Origin: Brachycybe producta
Taxonomy: Eukaryota; Arthropoda; Diplopoda; Playtdesmida; Andrognathidae
Assembly (NCBI GenBank): GCA_036925085.1
Contig: JAUPFP010000135.1
Coordinates: 124,001 to 188,000, forward strand
DNA length: 64,000 nucleotides
Direction: 5' to 3'
Part shown: piece after piece, positions 24,461-38,238 of the stretch
Position numbering within the stretch: position 1 is the first letter of the stretch
Layout of the letters: each line of letters starts with the position of its first letter
Position numbers and translations under genes: made by a program
Notes under the pieces: generated by a model
Told to the model about the DNA's origin: nothing
Seen by the model: only the letters and a program-made list of their open reading frames with translations
The model's database searches: none

Positions 24461-25110
24461 TGACTGCAACTTCATTTTTAACTTCAAGTTTAACTTCAAA
24501 TTCAACTTAAACTTAAACTTTAACCCTAACTTAAACTTAAACTTCACTTTTAACTTCAATTTCAACTTCAATTTCAACTTCAATTTCAATTTCAACTCCA
24601 ATTTCAACTTCAATTTCAACTTCAATTTCAACTTCAATTTTAACTTCAATTTCAACTTCAATTTCAACTGCAATTTTAACATTAGTTTCAACTTCAATTT
24701 CAACTTCAATTTCAATTTCAATTTCAACTTCAATTTCAACTTTAACTTTATCTTCAATTTCAACTTCAATTTCAACTTCAATTTCAACTTCAATTTCAAC
24801 TTCAACTTCAATTTCAACTTCAATTTCAACTTTAATTTCAACTTCAATTTCAACTTCAATTTCAACTTCAATTTCAACTTCAATTTCAACTTCAATTTCA
24901 ACTTCAAGTTTAACTGCAATTTCAATTTAAAATTCAACTTCAGTTTCAACTTCAATTTCAACTTCAACTTCAACTTCAATTTCAACTTTAATTTTAACTT
25001 CAATTTCAATTTAAAATTCAACTTCAATTTCAACTTCAATTTCAACTTCAATTTCAACTTCAATTTCAACTTCAATTTCAACTTCAATTTCAACTTCAAT
25101 TTCAACTTCA
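24461..25110. repeat. B2 block without a following B1
   Basis: It has TGACTGC at 24461, AACCCTAAC at 24522, then CACTTTTAAC and AACTCCAATTTC as in other B2 blocks. After about 25,040 it passes into a dimer run with TGCAATTTTAACATTAG instead of the usual ACTACAAC lead-in to B1. Confidence 0.75.
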
Positions 25111-25594
25111 ATTTCAACTGCAATTTTAACATTAGTTTCAACTTCAATTTCAACTTCAATTTCAACTTCAATTTCAACTTCAATTTCAACTTCAATTTCA
25201 ACTTCATTTTCAACTTCAATTTTAACTTCAATTAAAATTTCTAATTCAGTTTCAACTTCAACTTCAATTTCAACTTCAATTTCAACTTCAATTTCAACTT
25301 CAATTTCAACTTCAATTTCAACTGCAATTTCAACATTAATTTCAACTTCAATTTCAACTTCAATTTTAACTTTAATTTTAACTTCAATTTTAACTTCAAC
25401 TTCAACTTCAACTTCAATTTCAACTTCTATTTCAACTTCAATTTCAACTTAAACTTCAACTTCAAGTTCAACTTTAACTTTAACTTCAATTTCAACTTCA
25501 ATTTCAACTTCAATTTCAACTTCTATTTTAACTTCAATTTCAACTTCAATTTTAACTTTAATTTTAACTTCAATTTTAACTTCAATTTCATCTT

Positions 25595-25664
25595 CGACTG
25601 CAACTTCATTTTCAACTTCAAGTTTAACTTCAAATTCAACTTAAACTTAAACTTTAACCCTAAC
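25595..25664. repeat. AACCCTAAC segment, CGACTGC type
   Basis: CGACTGC is at 25595 and AACCCTAAC at 25656, 61 bp apart. It lacks both the TTTGACTGC of B2 and the GTAC of B3, and matches the segment at 62,373. Confidence 0.75.
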
Positions 25665-27161
25665 TTAAACTTAAACTTCAATTTTAACTTCAATTTCAAC
25701 TTCAATTTCAACTTCAATTTCAATTTCAACTTCAATTTCAACTTCAATTTCAACTTCAATTTCAACTTCAATTTCAACTTCAATTTCAAATTCAATTTCA
25801 ACTTCAGTTTCAATTTCAATTTCAACTTCAGTTTCAACTTCAATTTCAACTTCAGTTTCAATTTAAAATTCAACTTCAGTTTCAACGTCAATTTCAACTT
25901 CAATTTCAACTTCAATTTCAACTTCAATTTCAACTTCAATTTTAACTTCAATTTCAACTTCAATTTCAACTTTAATTTCAACTTCAAACTTCAACTTTAA
26001 CTTCAACTTCCATTTTAACTACAACTTAAACTTAAACTTCAATTTCAACTTCAATTTCAACTTCAAGTTCAACTGCAATTTCAATTTAAAATTCAACTTC
26101 AGTTTCAACTTCAATTTCAACTTCAACTTCAACTTCAATTTCAACTTTAATTTTAACTTCAATTTCAATTTAAAATTCAACTTCAGTTTCAACGTCAATT
26201 TCAACTTCAATTTCAACTTCAATTTCAACTTCAATTTCAACTTCAATTTCAACTTCAATTTCAACTTCAATTTCAACTTCATTTTCAACTTCAATTTCAA
26301 CTTCAATTTCAACTTCAATTTTAACTTTAATTTTAACTTCAATTTTAACTTCAATTTCAACTTCGACTTCAACTTCAATTTCAACTTCAATTTCAACTTC
26401 AGTTTCAATTTCAATTTCAACTTCAATTTCAACTTCAATTTCAACTTCAATTTCAACTTCAATTTCAACTTCAATTTCAACTTCAATTTCAACTTCAAGT
26501 TCAACTGCAATTTCAATTTAAAATTCAACTTCAGTTTCAACTTCAATTTCAACTTCAACTTCAACTTCAATTTCAACTTTAATTTTAACTTCAATTTCAA
26601 CTTCATTTTCAACTTCAATTTCAACTTCAATTTCAACTTCAATTTCAACTGCAATTTTAACATTAGTTTCAACTTCAATTTCAACTTCAATTTCAACTTC
26701 AATTTCAACTTCAATTTCAACTTCAATTTCAACTTCATTTTCAACTTCAATTTTAACTTCAATTAAAATTTCTAATTCAATTTCAACTTCAACTTCAATT
26801 TCAACTTCAATTTCAACTTCAATTTCAACTTCAATTTCAACTTCAATTTCAACTTCAATTTCAACTTCAATTTCAACTGCAATTTCAACATTAATTTCAA
26901 CTTCAATTTCAACTTCAATTTTAACTTTAATTTTAACTTCAATTTTAACTTCAATTTCAACTTCAACTTCAATTTCAACTTCTATTTCAACTTCAATTTC
27001 AACTTCAACTTCAACTTCAATTTCAACTTTAACTTTAACTTCAATTTCAACTTCAATTTCAACTTCAATTTCAACTTCAATTTCAACTTCTATTTTAACT
27101 TCAATTTCAACTTCAATTTTAACTTTAATTTTAACTTCAATTTTAACTTCAATTTCATCTT

Positions 27162-27910
27162 TGACTGCAACTTCATTTTTAACTTCAAGTTTAACTTCAA
27201 ATTCAACTTAAACTTAAACTTTAACCCTAACTTAAACTTAAACTTCACTTTTAACTTCAATTTCAACTTCAATTTCAACTTCAATTTCAATTTCAACTCC
27301 AATTTCAACTTCAATTTCAACTTCAATTTCAACTTCAATTTTAACTTCAATTTCAACTTCAATTTCAACTGCAATTTTAACATTAGTTTCAACTTCAATT
27401 TCAACTTCAATTTCAATTTCAATTTCAACTTCAATTTCAACTTTAACTTTATCTTCAATTTCAACTTCAATTTCAACTTCAATTTCAACTTCAATTTCAA
27501 CTTCAACTTCAATTTCAACTTCAATTTCAACTTTAATTTCAACTTCAATTTCAACTTCAATTTCAACTTCAATTTCAACTTCAATTTCAACTTCAATTTC
27601 AACTTCAAGTTTAACTGCAATTTCAATTTAAAATTCAACTTCAGTTTCAACTTCAATTTCAACTTCAACTTCAACTTCAATTTCAACTTTAATTTTAACT
27701 TCAATTTCAATTTAAAATTCAACTTCAATTTCAACTTCAATTTCAACTTCAATTTTAACTTCAATTTTAACTTCAATTTCAACTTCAATTTCAACTTCAA
27801 TTTCAACTTCAATTTCAACTTCAATTTCAACTTTAATTTCAACTTCAAACTTCAACTTTAACTTCAACTTCAACTTTAACTACAACTTAAACTTAAACTT
27901 CAATTTTAAC
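27162..27910. repeat. B2 block before B1 (749 bp)
   Basis: TGACTGC, AACCCTAAC (27223), CACTTTTAAC, CTCCAATTTC, a TTCAAAC register shift near 27,843 and ACTACAAC lead into the B1 dyad. It is the shortest of the five B2 blocks placed before a B1. Confidence 0.82.
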
Positions 27911-28815
27911 TTGAAGTTCAACTTCAATTTTAACTTCAATTTCAACTTCAATTTCAACTTCAATTTCAACTTCAAATTTAACTTGAAGTTCAACTTCAAT
28001 TTCAACTTCAATTTCAACTTCAATTTCAACTTCAATTTCAACTTCAATTTCAACTTCAATTTCAACTTCAATTTCAATTTCAACTTCAACTTCAATTTCA
28101 ACTTCAATTTCAACTTCAATTTCAACTTCAATTTCAACTTCAACTTCAACTTTAATTTCAAATTCAATTTCAACATCAATTTCAACTTCAATTTCAACTT
28201 CAATTTCAACTTCAATTTCAACTTCAATTTCAATTTCAATTTCAACTTCAATATCAACTTAAAATTCAACTTCAGTTTCAACTTCAATTTCAACTTCAAT
28301 TTCAACTTCAATTTCAACTTCAATTTCAACTTCATTTTCAACTTCAATTTCAACTTCAATTTCAACTTCAATTTCAACTTCAATTTTAACTTTAATTTTA
28401 AATTCAATTTTAACTTCAATTTCAACTTCGACTTCAACTTCAATTTCAACTTCAATTTCAACTTCAGTTTCAATTTCAATTTCAACTTCAATTTCAACTT
28501 CAATTTCAACTTCAATTTCAACTTCAATTTCAACTTCAAGTTCAACTGCAATTTCAATTTAAAATTCAACTTCAGTTTCAACTTCAATTTCAACTTCAAC
28601 TTCAACTTCAATTTCAACTTTAATTTTAACTTCAATTTCAACTTCAATTTCAACTTCAATTTCAACTTCAATTTCAACTTCAATTTCAACTTCAATTTCA
28701 ACTGCAATTTTAACATTAGTTTCAACTTCAATTTAAACTTCAATTTCAACTTCAATTTCAACTTCAATTTCAACTTCATTTTCAACTTCAATTTTAACTT
28801 CAATTAAAATTTTTA
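27911..28815. repeat. B1 block, copy 3 (905 bp)
   Basis: The dyads are at 27911 and 27983. The end marker is mutated to AATTAAAATTTTTA (28802-28815), so its CTAA is lost. Length is one dodecamer above the minimum. Confidence 0.85.
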
Positions 28816-29082
28816 ATTCAATTTCAACTTCAACTTCAATTTCAACTTCAATTTCAACTTCAGTTTTAACTTTAATTTTAACTTCAATTTTAACTTCAAT
28901 TTCAACTTCAACTTCAATTTCAACTTCTATTTCAACTTCAATTTCAACTTCAACTTCAATTTCAACTTTAACTTTAACTTCAATTTCAACTTCAATTTCA
29001 ACTTCAATTTCAACTTCAATTTCAACTTCTATTTTAACTTCAATTTCAACTTCAATTTTAACTTTAATTTTAACTTCAATTT

Positions 29083-29170
29083 GTACTTCAATTTCATCTT
29101 CGACTGCAACTTCATTTTCAACTTCAAGTTTAACTTCAAATTCAACTTAAACTTAAACTTTAACCCTAAC
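29083..29170. repeat. B3 segment, copy 1 (GTAC ... AACCCTAAC)
   Basis: GTAC is at 29083, CGACTGC at 29101 and AACCCTAAC at 29162. It lies 268 bp after the end of B1 copy 3. Confidence 0.85.
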
Positions 29171-31284
29171 TTAAACTTAAACTTCAATTTTAACTTCAAT
29201 TTTAACTTCAATTTCAACTTCAACTTCAACTTCAACTTCAACTTCAACTTCAATTTCATCTTTAACTTTATCTTCAATTTCAACTTCAATTTCAACTTCA
29301 ATTTCAACTTCAATTTCAACTTCAATTTCAACTTCTATTTCAACTTCAATTTCAACTTCAATTTTAACTTTAATTTTAACTTCAATTTTAACTTCAATTT
29401 CAACTTCGACTTCAACTTCAATTTCAACTTCAATTTCAACTTCAGTTTCAACTTCAATTTCAACTTCAATTTCAACTTCAATTTCAACTTCAATTTCAAC
29501 TTCAATTTCAACTTCAAGTTCAACTGCAATTTCAATTTAAAATTCAACTTCAGTTTCAACTTCAATTTCAACTTCAACTTCAACTTCAATTTCAACTTTA
29601 ATTTTAACTTCAATTTCAACTTCAATTTCAACTTCAATTTCAACTTCAATTTCAACTTCAATTTCAACTGCAATTTTAACATTAGTTTCAACTTCAATTT
29701 CAACTTCAATTTCAACTTCAATTTCAACTTCAATTTCAACTTCAATTTCAACTTCAATTTCAACTTCAATTTCAACTTTAACTTTATCTTCAATTTCAAC
29801 TTCAATTTCAACTTCAATTTCAACTTCAACTTCAACTTCAATTTCAACTTCAATTTCAACTTCAATTTCAACTTTAATTTCAACTTCAATTTCAACTTCA
29901 ATTTCAACTTCAATTTCAACTTCAATTTCAACTTCAAGTTCAACTGCAATTTCAATTTAAAATTCAACTTCAGTTTCAACTTCAATTTCAACTTCAACTT
30001 CAACTTCAATTTCAACTTTAATTTTAACTTCAATTTCAATTTAAAATTCAACTTCAGTTTCAACGTCAATTTCAACTTCAATTTCAACTTCAATTTCAAC
30101 TTCAATTTCAACTTCAATTTCAACTTCAATTTCAACTTCAATTTCAACTTCAATTTCAACTTCAACTTCAACTTTAATTTCAAATTCAATTTCAACATCA
30201 ATTTCAACTTCAATTTCAACTTCAATTTCAACTTCAATTTCAACTTCAATTTCAATTTCAATTTCAACTTCAATATCAACTTAAAATTCAACTTCAGTTT
30301 CAACTTCAATTTCAACTTCAATTTCAACTTCAATTTCAACTTCAATTTCAACTTCATTTTCAACTTCAATTTCAACTTCAATTTCAACTTCAATTTTAAC
30401 TTTAATTTTAACTTCAATTTTAACTTCAATTTCAACTTCGACTTCAACTTCAATTTCAACTTCAATTTCAACTTCAGTTTCAATTTCAATTTCAACTTCA
30501 ATTTCAACTTCAATTTCAACTTCAATTTCAACTTCAATTTCAACTTCAATTTCAACTTCAAGTTCAACTGCAATTTCAATTTAAAATTCAACTTCAGTTT
30601 CAACTTCAATTTCAACTTCAACTTCAACTTCAATTTCAACTTTAATTTTAACTTCAATTTCAACTTCAATTTCAACTTCAATTTCAACTTCAATTTCAAC
30701 TTCAATTTCAACTTCAATTTCAACTTCAATTTCAACGTCAATTTCAACTGCAATTTTAACATTAGTTTCAACTTCAATTTCAACTTCAATTTCAACTTCA
30801 ATTTCAACTTCAATTTCAACTTCAATTTCAACTTCAATTTCAACTTCAATTTCAACTTCATTTTCAACTTCAATTTTAACTTCAATTAAAATTTCTAGTT
30901 CAATTTCAACTTCAACTTCAATTTCAACTTCAATTTCAACTTCAATTTCAACTTCAATTTCAACTTCAATTTCAACTGCAATTTCAACATTAATTTCAAC
31001 TTCAATTTCAACTTCAATTTTAACTTTAATTTTAACTTCAATTTTAACTTCAATTTCAACTTCAACTTCAATTTCAACTTCTATTTCAACTTCAATTTCA
31101 ACTTAAACTTCAACTTCAACTTCAACTTCAACTTCAATTTCAACTTTAACTTTAACTTCAATTTCAACTTCAATTTCAATTTCAACTTCAATTTCAACTT
31201 CAATTTCAACTTCTATTTTAACTTCAATTTCAACTTCAATTTTAACTTTAATTTTAACTTCAATTTTAACTTCAATTTCATCTT

Positions 31285-32069
31285 TGACTGCAACTTCATT
31301 TTTAACTTCAAGTTTAACTTCAAATTCAACTTAAACTTAAACTTTAACCCTAACTTAAACTTAAACTTCACTTTTAACTTCAATTTCAACATCAATTTCA
31401 ACTTCAATTTCAATTTCAACTCCAATTTCAACTTCAATTTCAACTTCAATTTCAACTTCAATTTTAACTTCAATTTCAACTTCAATTTCAACTGCAATTT
31501 TAACATTAGTTTCAACTTCAATTTCAACTTCAATTTCAATTTCAATTTCAACTTCAATTTCAACTTTAACTTTATCTTCAATTTCAACTTCAATTTCAAC
31601 TTCAATTTCAACTTCAATTTCAACTTCAACTTCAATTTCAACTTCAATTTCAACTTTAATTTCAACTTCAATTTCAACTTCAATTTCAACTTCAATTTCA
31701 ACTTCAATTTCAACTTCAATTTCAACTTCAAGTTTAACTGCAATTTCAATTTAAAATTCAACTTCAGTTTCAACTTCAATTTCAACTTCAACTTCAACTT
31801 CAATTTCAACTTTAATTTTAACTTCAATTTCAATTTAAAATTCAACTTCAATTTCAACGTCAATTTCAACTTCAATTTCAACTTCAATTTCAACTTCAAT
31901 TTCAACTTCAATTTTAACTTCAATTTTAACTTCAATTTCAACTTCAATTTCAACTTCAATTTCAACTTCAATTTCAACTTCAATTTCAACTTTAATTTCA
32001 ACTTCAAACTTCAACTTTAACTTCAACTTCAACTTTAACTACAACTTAAACTTAAACTTCAATTTTAAC
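31285..32069. repeat. B2 block before B1 (785 bp)
   Basis: TGACTGC is at 31285, AACCCTAAC at 31346 and CTCCAATTTC near 31,419. It is 36 bp (3 dodecamers) longer than the block at 27162. A private AACATCAATTTC occurs near 31,389. Confidence 0.82.
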
Positions 32070-32962
32070 TTGAAGTTCAACTTCAATTTTAACTTCAATT
32101 TCAACTTCAATTTCAACTTCAATTTCAACTTCAAATTTAACTTGAAGTTCAACTTCAATTTCAACTTCAATTTCAACTTCAATTTCAACTTCAATTTCAA
32201 CTTCAATTTCAACTTCAATTTCAATTTCAACTTCAACTTCAATTTCAACTTCAATTTCAACTTCAATTTCAACTTCAATTTCAACTTCAACTTCAACTTT
32301 AATTTCAAATTCAATTTCAACATCAATTTCAACTTCAATTTCAACTTCAATTTCAACTTCAATTTCAACTTCAATTTCAATTTCAATTTCAACTTCAATA
32401 TCAACTTAAAATTCAACTTCAGTTTCAACTTCAATTTCAACTTCAATTTCAACTTCAATTTCAACTTCAATTTCAACTTCATTTTCAACTTCAATTTCAA
32501 CTTCAATTTCAACTTCAATTTTAACTTTAATTTTAAATTCAATTTTAACTTCAATTTCAACTTCGACTTCAACTTCAATTTCAACTTCAATTTCAACTTC
32601 AGTTTCAATTTCAATTTCAACTTCAATTTCAACTTCAATTTCAACTTCAATTTCAACTTCAATTTCAACTTCAAGTTCAACTGCAATTTCAATTTAAAAT
32701 TCAACTTCAGTTTCAACTTCAATTTCAACTTCAACTTCAACTTCAATTTCAACTTTAATTTTAACTTCAATTTCAACTTCAATTTCAACTTCAATTTCAA
32801 CTTCAATTTCAACTTCAATTTCAACTTCAATTTCAACTTCAATTTCAACTGCAATTTTAACATTAGTTTCAACTTCAATTTAAACTTCAATTTCAACTTC
32901 AATTTCAACTTCAATTTCAACTTCATTTTCAACTTCAATTTTAACTTCAATTAAAATTTCTA
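32070..32962. repeat. B1 block, copy 4 (893 bp)
   Basis: The dyads are at 32070 and 32142. It shares with copy 3 a TTTTAAATTCAATTTTAAC variant (about 32,530; 28,395 in copy 3), which supports the 4.1-kb duplication. Confidence 0.85.
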
Positions 32963-33229
32963 ATTCAATTTCAACTTCAACTTCAATTTCAACTTCAATT
33001 TCAACTTCAGTTTTAACTTTAATTTTAACTTCAATTTTAACTTCAATTTCAACTTCAACTTCAATTTCAACTTCTATTTCAACTTCAATTTCAACTTCAA
33101 CTTCAATTTCAACTTTAACTTTAACTTCAATTTCAACTTCAATTTCAACTTCAATTTCAACTTCAATTTCAACTTCTATTTTAACTTCAATTTCAACTTC
33201 AATTTTAACTTTAATTTTAACTTCAATTT

Positions 33230-33317
33230 GTACTTCAATTTCATCTTCGACTGCAACTTCATTTTCAACTTCAAGTTTAACTTCAAATTCAACTTAAACT
33301 TAAACTTTAACCCTAAC
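33230..33317. repeat. B3 segment, copy 2
   Basis: GTAC is at 33230 and AACCCTAAC at 33309, 268 bp after the end of B1 copy 4, the same spacing as at 29083. Confidence 0.85.
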
Positions 33318-35176
33318 TTAAACTTAAACTTCAATTTTAACTTCAATTTTAACTTCAATTTCAACTTCAACTTCAACTTCAACTTCAACTTCAACTTCAA
33401 TTTCATCTTTAACTTTATCTTCAATTTCAACTTCAATTTCAACTTCAATTTCAACTTCAATTTCAACTTCAATTTCAACTTCAATTTCAACTTCTATTTC
33501 AACTTCAATTTCAACTTCAATTTTAACTTTAATTTTAACTTCAATTTTAACTTCAATTTCAACTTCGACTTCAACTTCAATTTCAACTTCAATTTCAACT
33601 TCAGTTTCAATTTCAATTTCAACTTCAATTTCAACTTCAATTTCAACTTCAATTTCAACTTCAATTTCAACTTCAATTTCAACTTCAAGTTCAACTGCAA
33701 TTTCAATTTAAAATTCAACTTCAGTTTCAACTTCAATTTCAACTTCAACTTCAACTTCAATTTCAACTTTAATTTTAACTTCAATTTCAACTTCAATTTC
33801 AACTTCAATTTCAACTTCAATTTCAACTTCAATTTCAACTGCAATTTTAACATTAGTTTCAACTTCAATTTCAACTTCAATTTCAACTTCAATTTCAACT
33901 TCAATTTCAACTTCAATTTCAACTTCAATTTCAACTTCAATTTCAACTTTAACTTTATCTTCAATTTCAACTTCAATTTCAACTTCAATTTCAACTTCAA
34001 CTTCAACTTCAATTTCAACTTCAATTTCAACTTCAATTTCAACTTTAATTTCAACTTCAATTTCAACTTCAATTTCAACTTCAATTTCAACTTCAATTTC
34101 AACTTCAAGTTCAACTGCAATTTCAATTTAAAATTCAACTTCAGTTTCAACTTCAATTTCAACTTCAACTTCAACTTCAATTTCAACTTTAATTTTAACT
34201 TCAATTTCAATTTAAAATTCAACTTCAGTTTCAACGTCTATTTCAACTTCAATTTCAACTTCAATTTCAACTTCAATTTCAACTTCAATTTCAACTTCAA
34301 TTTCAACTTCAATTTCAACTTCAATTTCAACTTCAACTTCAACTTTAATTTCAAATTCAATTTCAACATCAATTTCAACTTCAATTTCAACTTCAATTTC
34401 AACTTCAATTTCAACTTCAATTTCAATTTCAATTTCAACTTCAATATCAACTTAAAATTCAACTTCAGTTTCAACTTCAATTTCAACTTCAATTTCAACT
34501 TCAATTTCAACTTCAATTTCAACTTCATTTTCAACTTCAATTTCAACTTCAATTTCAACTTCAATTTTAACTTTAATTTTAACTTCAATTTTAACTTCAA
34601 TTTCAACTTCGACTTCAACTTCAATTTCAACTTCAATTTCAACTTCAGTTTCAATTTCAATTTCAACTTCAATTTCAACTTCAATTTCAACTTCAATTTC
34701 AACTTCAATTTCAACTTCAATTTCAACTTCAAGTTCAACTGCAATTTCAATTTAAAATTCAACTTCAGTTTCAACTTCAATTTCAACTTCAATTTCAACT
34801 TCAATTTCAACTTCAATTTCAACTTCAATTTCAACTTCAATTTCAACGTCAATTTCAACTGCAATTTTAACATTAGTTTCAACTTCAATTTCAACTTCAA
34901 TTTCAACTTCAATTTCAACTTCAATTTCAACTTCAATTTCAACTTCAATTTCAACTTCATTTTCAACTTCAATTTTAACTTCAATTAAAATTTCTAGTTC
35001 AATTTCAACTTCAACTTCAATTTCAACTTCAATTTCAACTTCAATTTCAACTTCAATTTCAACTTCAATTTCAACTGCAATTTCAACATTAATTTCAACT
35101 TCAATTTCAACTTCAATTTTAACTTTAATTTTAACTTCAATTTTAACTTCAATTTCAACTTCAACTTCAATTTCAA

Positions 35177-36488
35177 CTTCTATTTCAACTTCAATTTCAA
35201 CTTAAACTTCAACTTCAACTTCAACTTCAACTTCAATTTCAACTTTAACTTTAACTTCAATTTCAACTTCAATTTCAACTTCAATTTCAACTTCAATTTC
35301 AACTTCAATTTTAACTTCAATTTTAACTTCAATTTCAACTTCAATTTCAACTTCAATTTCAACTTCAATTTCAACTTCAATTTCAACTTCAATTTCAACT
35401 TTAATTTCAACTTCAAACTTCAACTTTAACTTCAACTTCAATTTTAACTACAACTTAAACTTAAACTTCAATTTCAACTTCAATTTCAACTTCAAGTTCA
35501 ACTGCAATTTCAATTTAAAATTCAACTTCAGTTTCAACTTCAATTTCAACTTCAACTTCAACTTCAATTTCAACTTTAATTTTAACTTCAATTTCAATTT
35601 AAAATTCAACTTCAGTTTCAACGTCAATTTCAACTTCAATTTCAACTTCAATTTCAACTTCAATTTCAACTTCAATTTCAACTTCAATTTCAACTTCAAT
35701 TTCAACTTCATTTTCAACTTCAATTTCAACTTCAATTTCAACTTCAATTTTAACTTTAATTTTAACTTCAATTTTAACTTCAATTTTAACTTCGACTTCA
35801 ACTTCAATTTCAACTTCAATTTCAACTTCAGTTTCAATTTCAATTTCAACTTCAATTTCAACTTCAATTTCAACTTCAATTTCAACTTCAATTTCAACTT
35901 CAATTTCAACTTCAATTTCAACTTCAAGTTCAACTGCAATTTCAATTTAAAATTCAACTTCAGTTTCAACTTCAATTTCAACTTCAACTTCAACTTCAAT
36001 TTCAACTTTAATTTTAACTTCAATTTCAACTTCATTTTCAACTTCAATTTCAACTTCAATTTCAACTTCAATTTCAACTGCAATTTTAACATTAGTTTCA
36101 ACTTCAATTTCAACTTCAATTTCAACTTCAATTTCAACTTCAATTTCAACTTCAATTTCAACTTCAATTTCAACTTCATTTTCAACTTCAATTTTAACTT
36201 CAATTAAAATTTCTAATTCAATTTCAACTTCAACTTCAATTTCAACTTCAATTTCAACTTCAATTTCAACTTCAATTTCAACTTCAATTTCAACTTCAAT
36301 TTCAACTTCAATTTCAACTGCAATTTCAACATTAATTTCAACTTCAATTTCAACTTCAATTTTAACTTTAATTTTAACTTCAATTTCAACTTCAATTTCA
36401 ACTTCAATTTCAACTTCTATTTTAACTTCAATTTCAACTTCAATTTTAACTTTAATTTTAACTTCAATTTTAACTTCAATTTCATCTT
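35177..36488. repeat. Mixed B array before a B2 block
   Basis: It holds a TTCAAAC shift at about 35,411 and an ACTACAAC lead-in followed by TTCAATTTCAAC instead of TTGAAG. An AATTAAAATTTCTAA marker lies at 36,202. Similar DNA is found at about 41.8-43.1 kb. I see no gene. Confidence 0.7.
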
Positions 36489-37333
36489 TGACTGCAACTT
36501 CATTTTTAACTTCAAGTTTAACTTCAAATTCAACTTAAACTTAAACTTTAACCCTAACTTAAACTTAAACTTCACTTTTAACTTCAATTTCAACTTCAAT
36601 TTCAACTTCAATTTCAATTTCAACTCCAATTTCAACTTCAATTTCAACTTCAATTTCAACTTCAATTTTAACTTCAATTTCAACTTCAATTTCAACTGCA
36701 ATTTTAACATTAGTTTCAACTTCAATTTCAACTTCAATTTCAATTTCAATTTCAACTTCAATTTCAACTTTAACTTTATCTTCAATTTCAACTTCAATTT
36801 CAACTTCAATTTCAACTTCAATTTCAACTTCAACTTCAATTTCAACTTCAATTTCAACTTTAATTTCAACTTCAATTTCAACTTCAATTTCAACTTCAAT
36901 TTCAACTTCAATTTCAACTTCAATTTCAACTTCAAGTTTAACTGCAATTTCAATTTAAAATTCAACTTCAGTTTCAACTTCAATTTCAACTTCAACTTCA
37001 ACTTCAATTTCAACTTTAATTTTAACTTCAATTTCAATTTAAAATTCAACTTCAATTTCAACGTCAATTTCAACTTCAATTTCAATTTCAATTTCAACTT
37101 CAATTTCAACTTTAACTTTATCTTCAATTTCAACTTCAATTTCAACTTCAATTTCAACTTCAATTTTAACTTCAATTTTAACTTCAATTTCAACTTCAAT
37201 TTCAACTTCAATTTCAACTTCAATTTCAACTTCAATTTCAACTTCAATTTCAACTTTAATTTCAACTTCAAACTTCAACTTTAACTTCAACTTCAACTTT
37301 AACTACAACTTAAACTTAAACTTCAATTTTAAC
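36489..37333. repeat. B2 block before B1 (845 bp)
   Basis: TGACTGC is at 36489 and AACCCTAAC at 36550. A second ACTTTATCTTC insert near 37,115 makes it 60 bp (5 dodecamers) longer than the 785-bp form. It equals the block at 43097 in length and markers, at 6,608 bp offset. Confidence 0.82.
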
Positions 37334-38238
37334 TTGAAGTTCAACTTCAATTTTAACTTCAATTTCAACTTCAATTTCAACTTCAATTTCAACTTCAAAT
37401 TTAACTTGAAGTTCAACTTCAATTTCAACTTCAATTTCAACTTCAATTTCAACTTCAATTTCAACTTCAATTTCAACTTCAATTTCAATTTCAACTTCAA
37501 CTTCAATTTCAACTTCAATTTCAACTTCAATTTCAACTTCAATTTCAACTTCAATTTCAACTTCAACTTCAACTTTAATTTCAAATTCAATTTCAACATC
37601 AATTTCAACTTCAATTTCAACTTCAATTTCAACTTCAATTTCAACTTCAATTTCAATTTCAATTTCAACTTCAATATCAACTTAAAATTCAACTTCAGTT
37701 TCAACTTCAATTTCAACTTCAATTTCAACTTCAATTTCAACTTCAATTTCAACTTCATTTTCAACTTCAATTTCAACTTCAATTTCAACTTCAATTTTAA
37801 CTTTAATTTTAACTTCAATTTTAACTTCAATTTCAACTTCGACTTCAACTTCAATTTCAACTTCAATTTCAACTTCAGTTTCAATTTCAATTTCAACTTC
37901 AATTTCAACTTCAATTTCAACTTCAATTTCAACTTCAATTTCAACTTCAAGTTCAACTGCAATTTCAATTTAAAATTCAACTTCAGTTTCAACTTCAATT
38001 TCAACTTCAACTTCAACTTCAATTTCAACTTTAATTTTAACTTCAATTTCAACTTCAATTTCAACTTCAATTTCAACTTCAATTTCAACTTCAATTTCAA
38101 CTTCAATTTCAACTTCAATTTCAACTGCAATTTTAACATTAGTTTCAACTTCAATTTAAACTTCAATTTAAACTTCAATTTCAACTTCAATTTCAACTTC
38201 ATTTTCAACTTCAATTTTAACTTCAATTAAAATTTCTA
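37334..38238. repeat. B1 block, copy 5 (905 bp)
   Basis: The dyads are at 37334 and 37406. A doubled TTTAAACTTC near the right end (about 38,155-38,171) is private. No B3 segment follows, unlike copies 3, 4, 6, 8 and 9. Confidence 0.85.

Larger units (their letters stand above)
23506..27720. repeat. Duplication, offset 2,701 bp (about 23.5-25.0 and 26.2-27.7 kb)
   Basis: CAACTGCAATTTC (23805/26506), TGCAATTTTAACATTAG (23949/26650), AATTAAAATTTCTA (24060/26761), TGACTGC (24461/27162) and AACCCTAAC (24522/27223) all recur at 2,701 bp. Left of a one-base insertion near 23,727 (TTTTGAAC) the offset is 2,702, so the insertion arose in the left copy only. Confidence 0.85.
27911..35176. repeat. Large tandem duplication, offset 4,159 to 4,099 bp (about 27.9-31.1 and 32.05-35.2 kb)
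   Basis: B1 dyads (27911/32070, 4,159), GTAC (29083/33230, 4,147), AACCCTAAC (29162/33309, 4,147) and the CTAG-type end marker (30884/34983, 4,099) keep order across about 3.2 kb. The offset falls by 12 and then 48 bp, both multiples of the dodecamer. Confidence 0.85.
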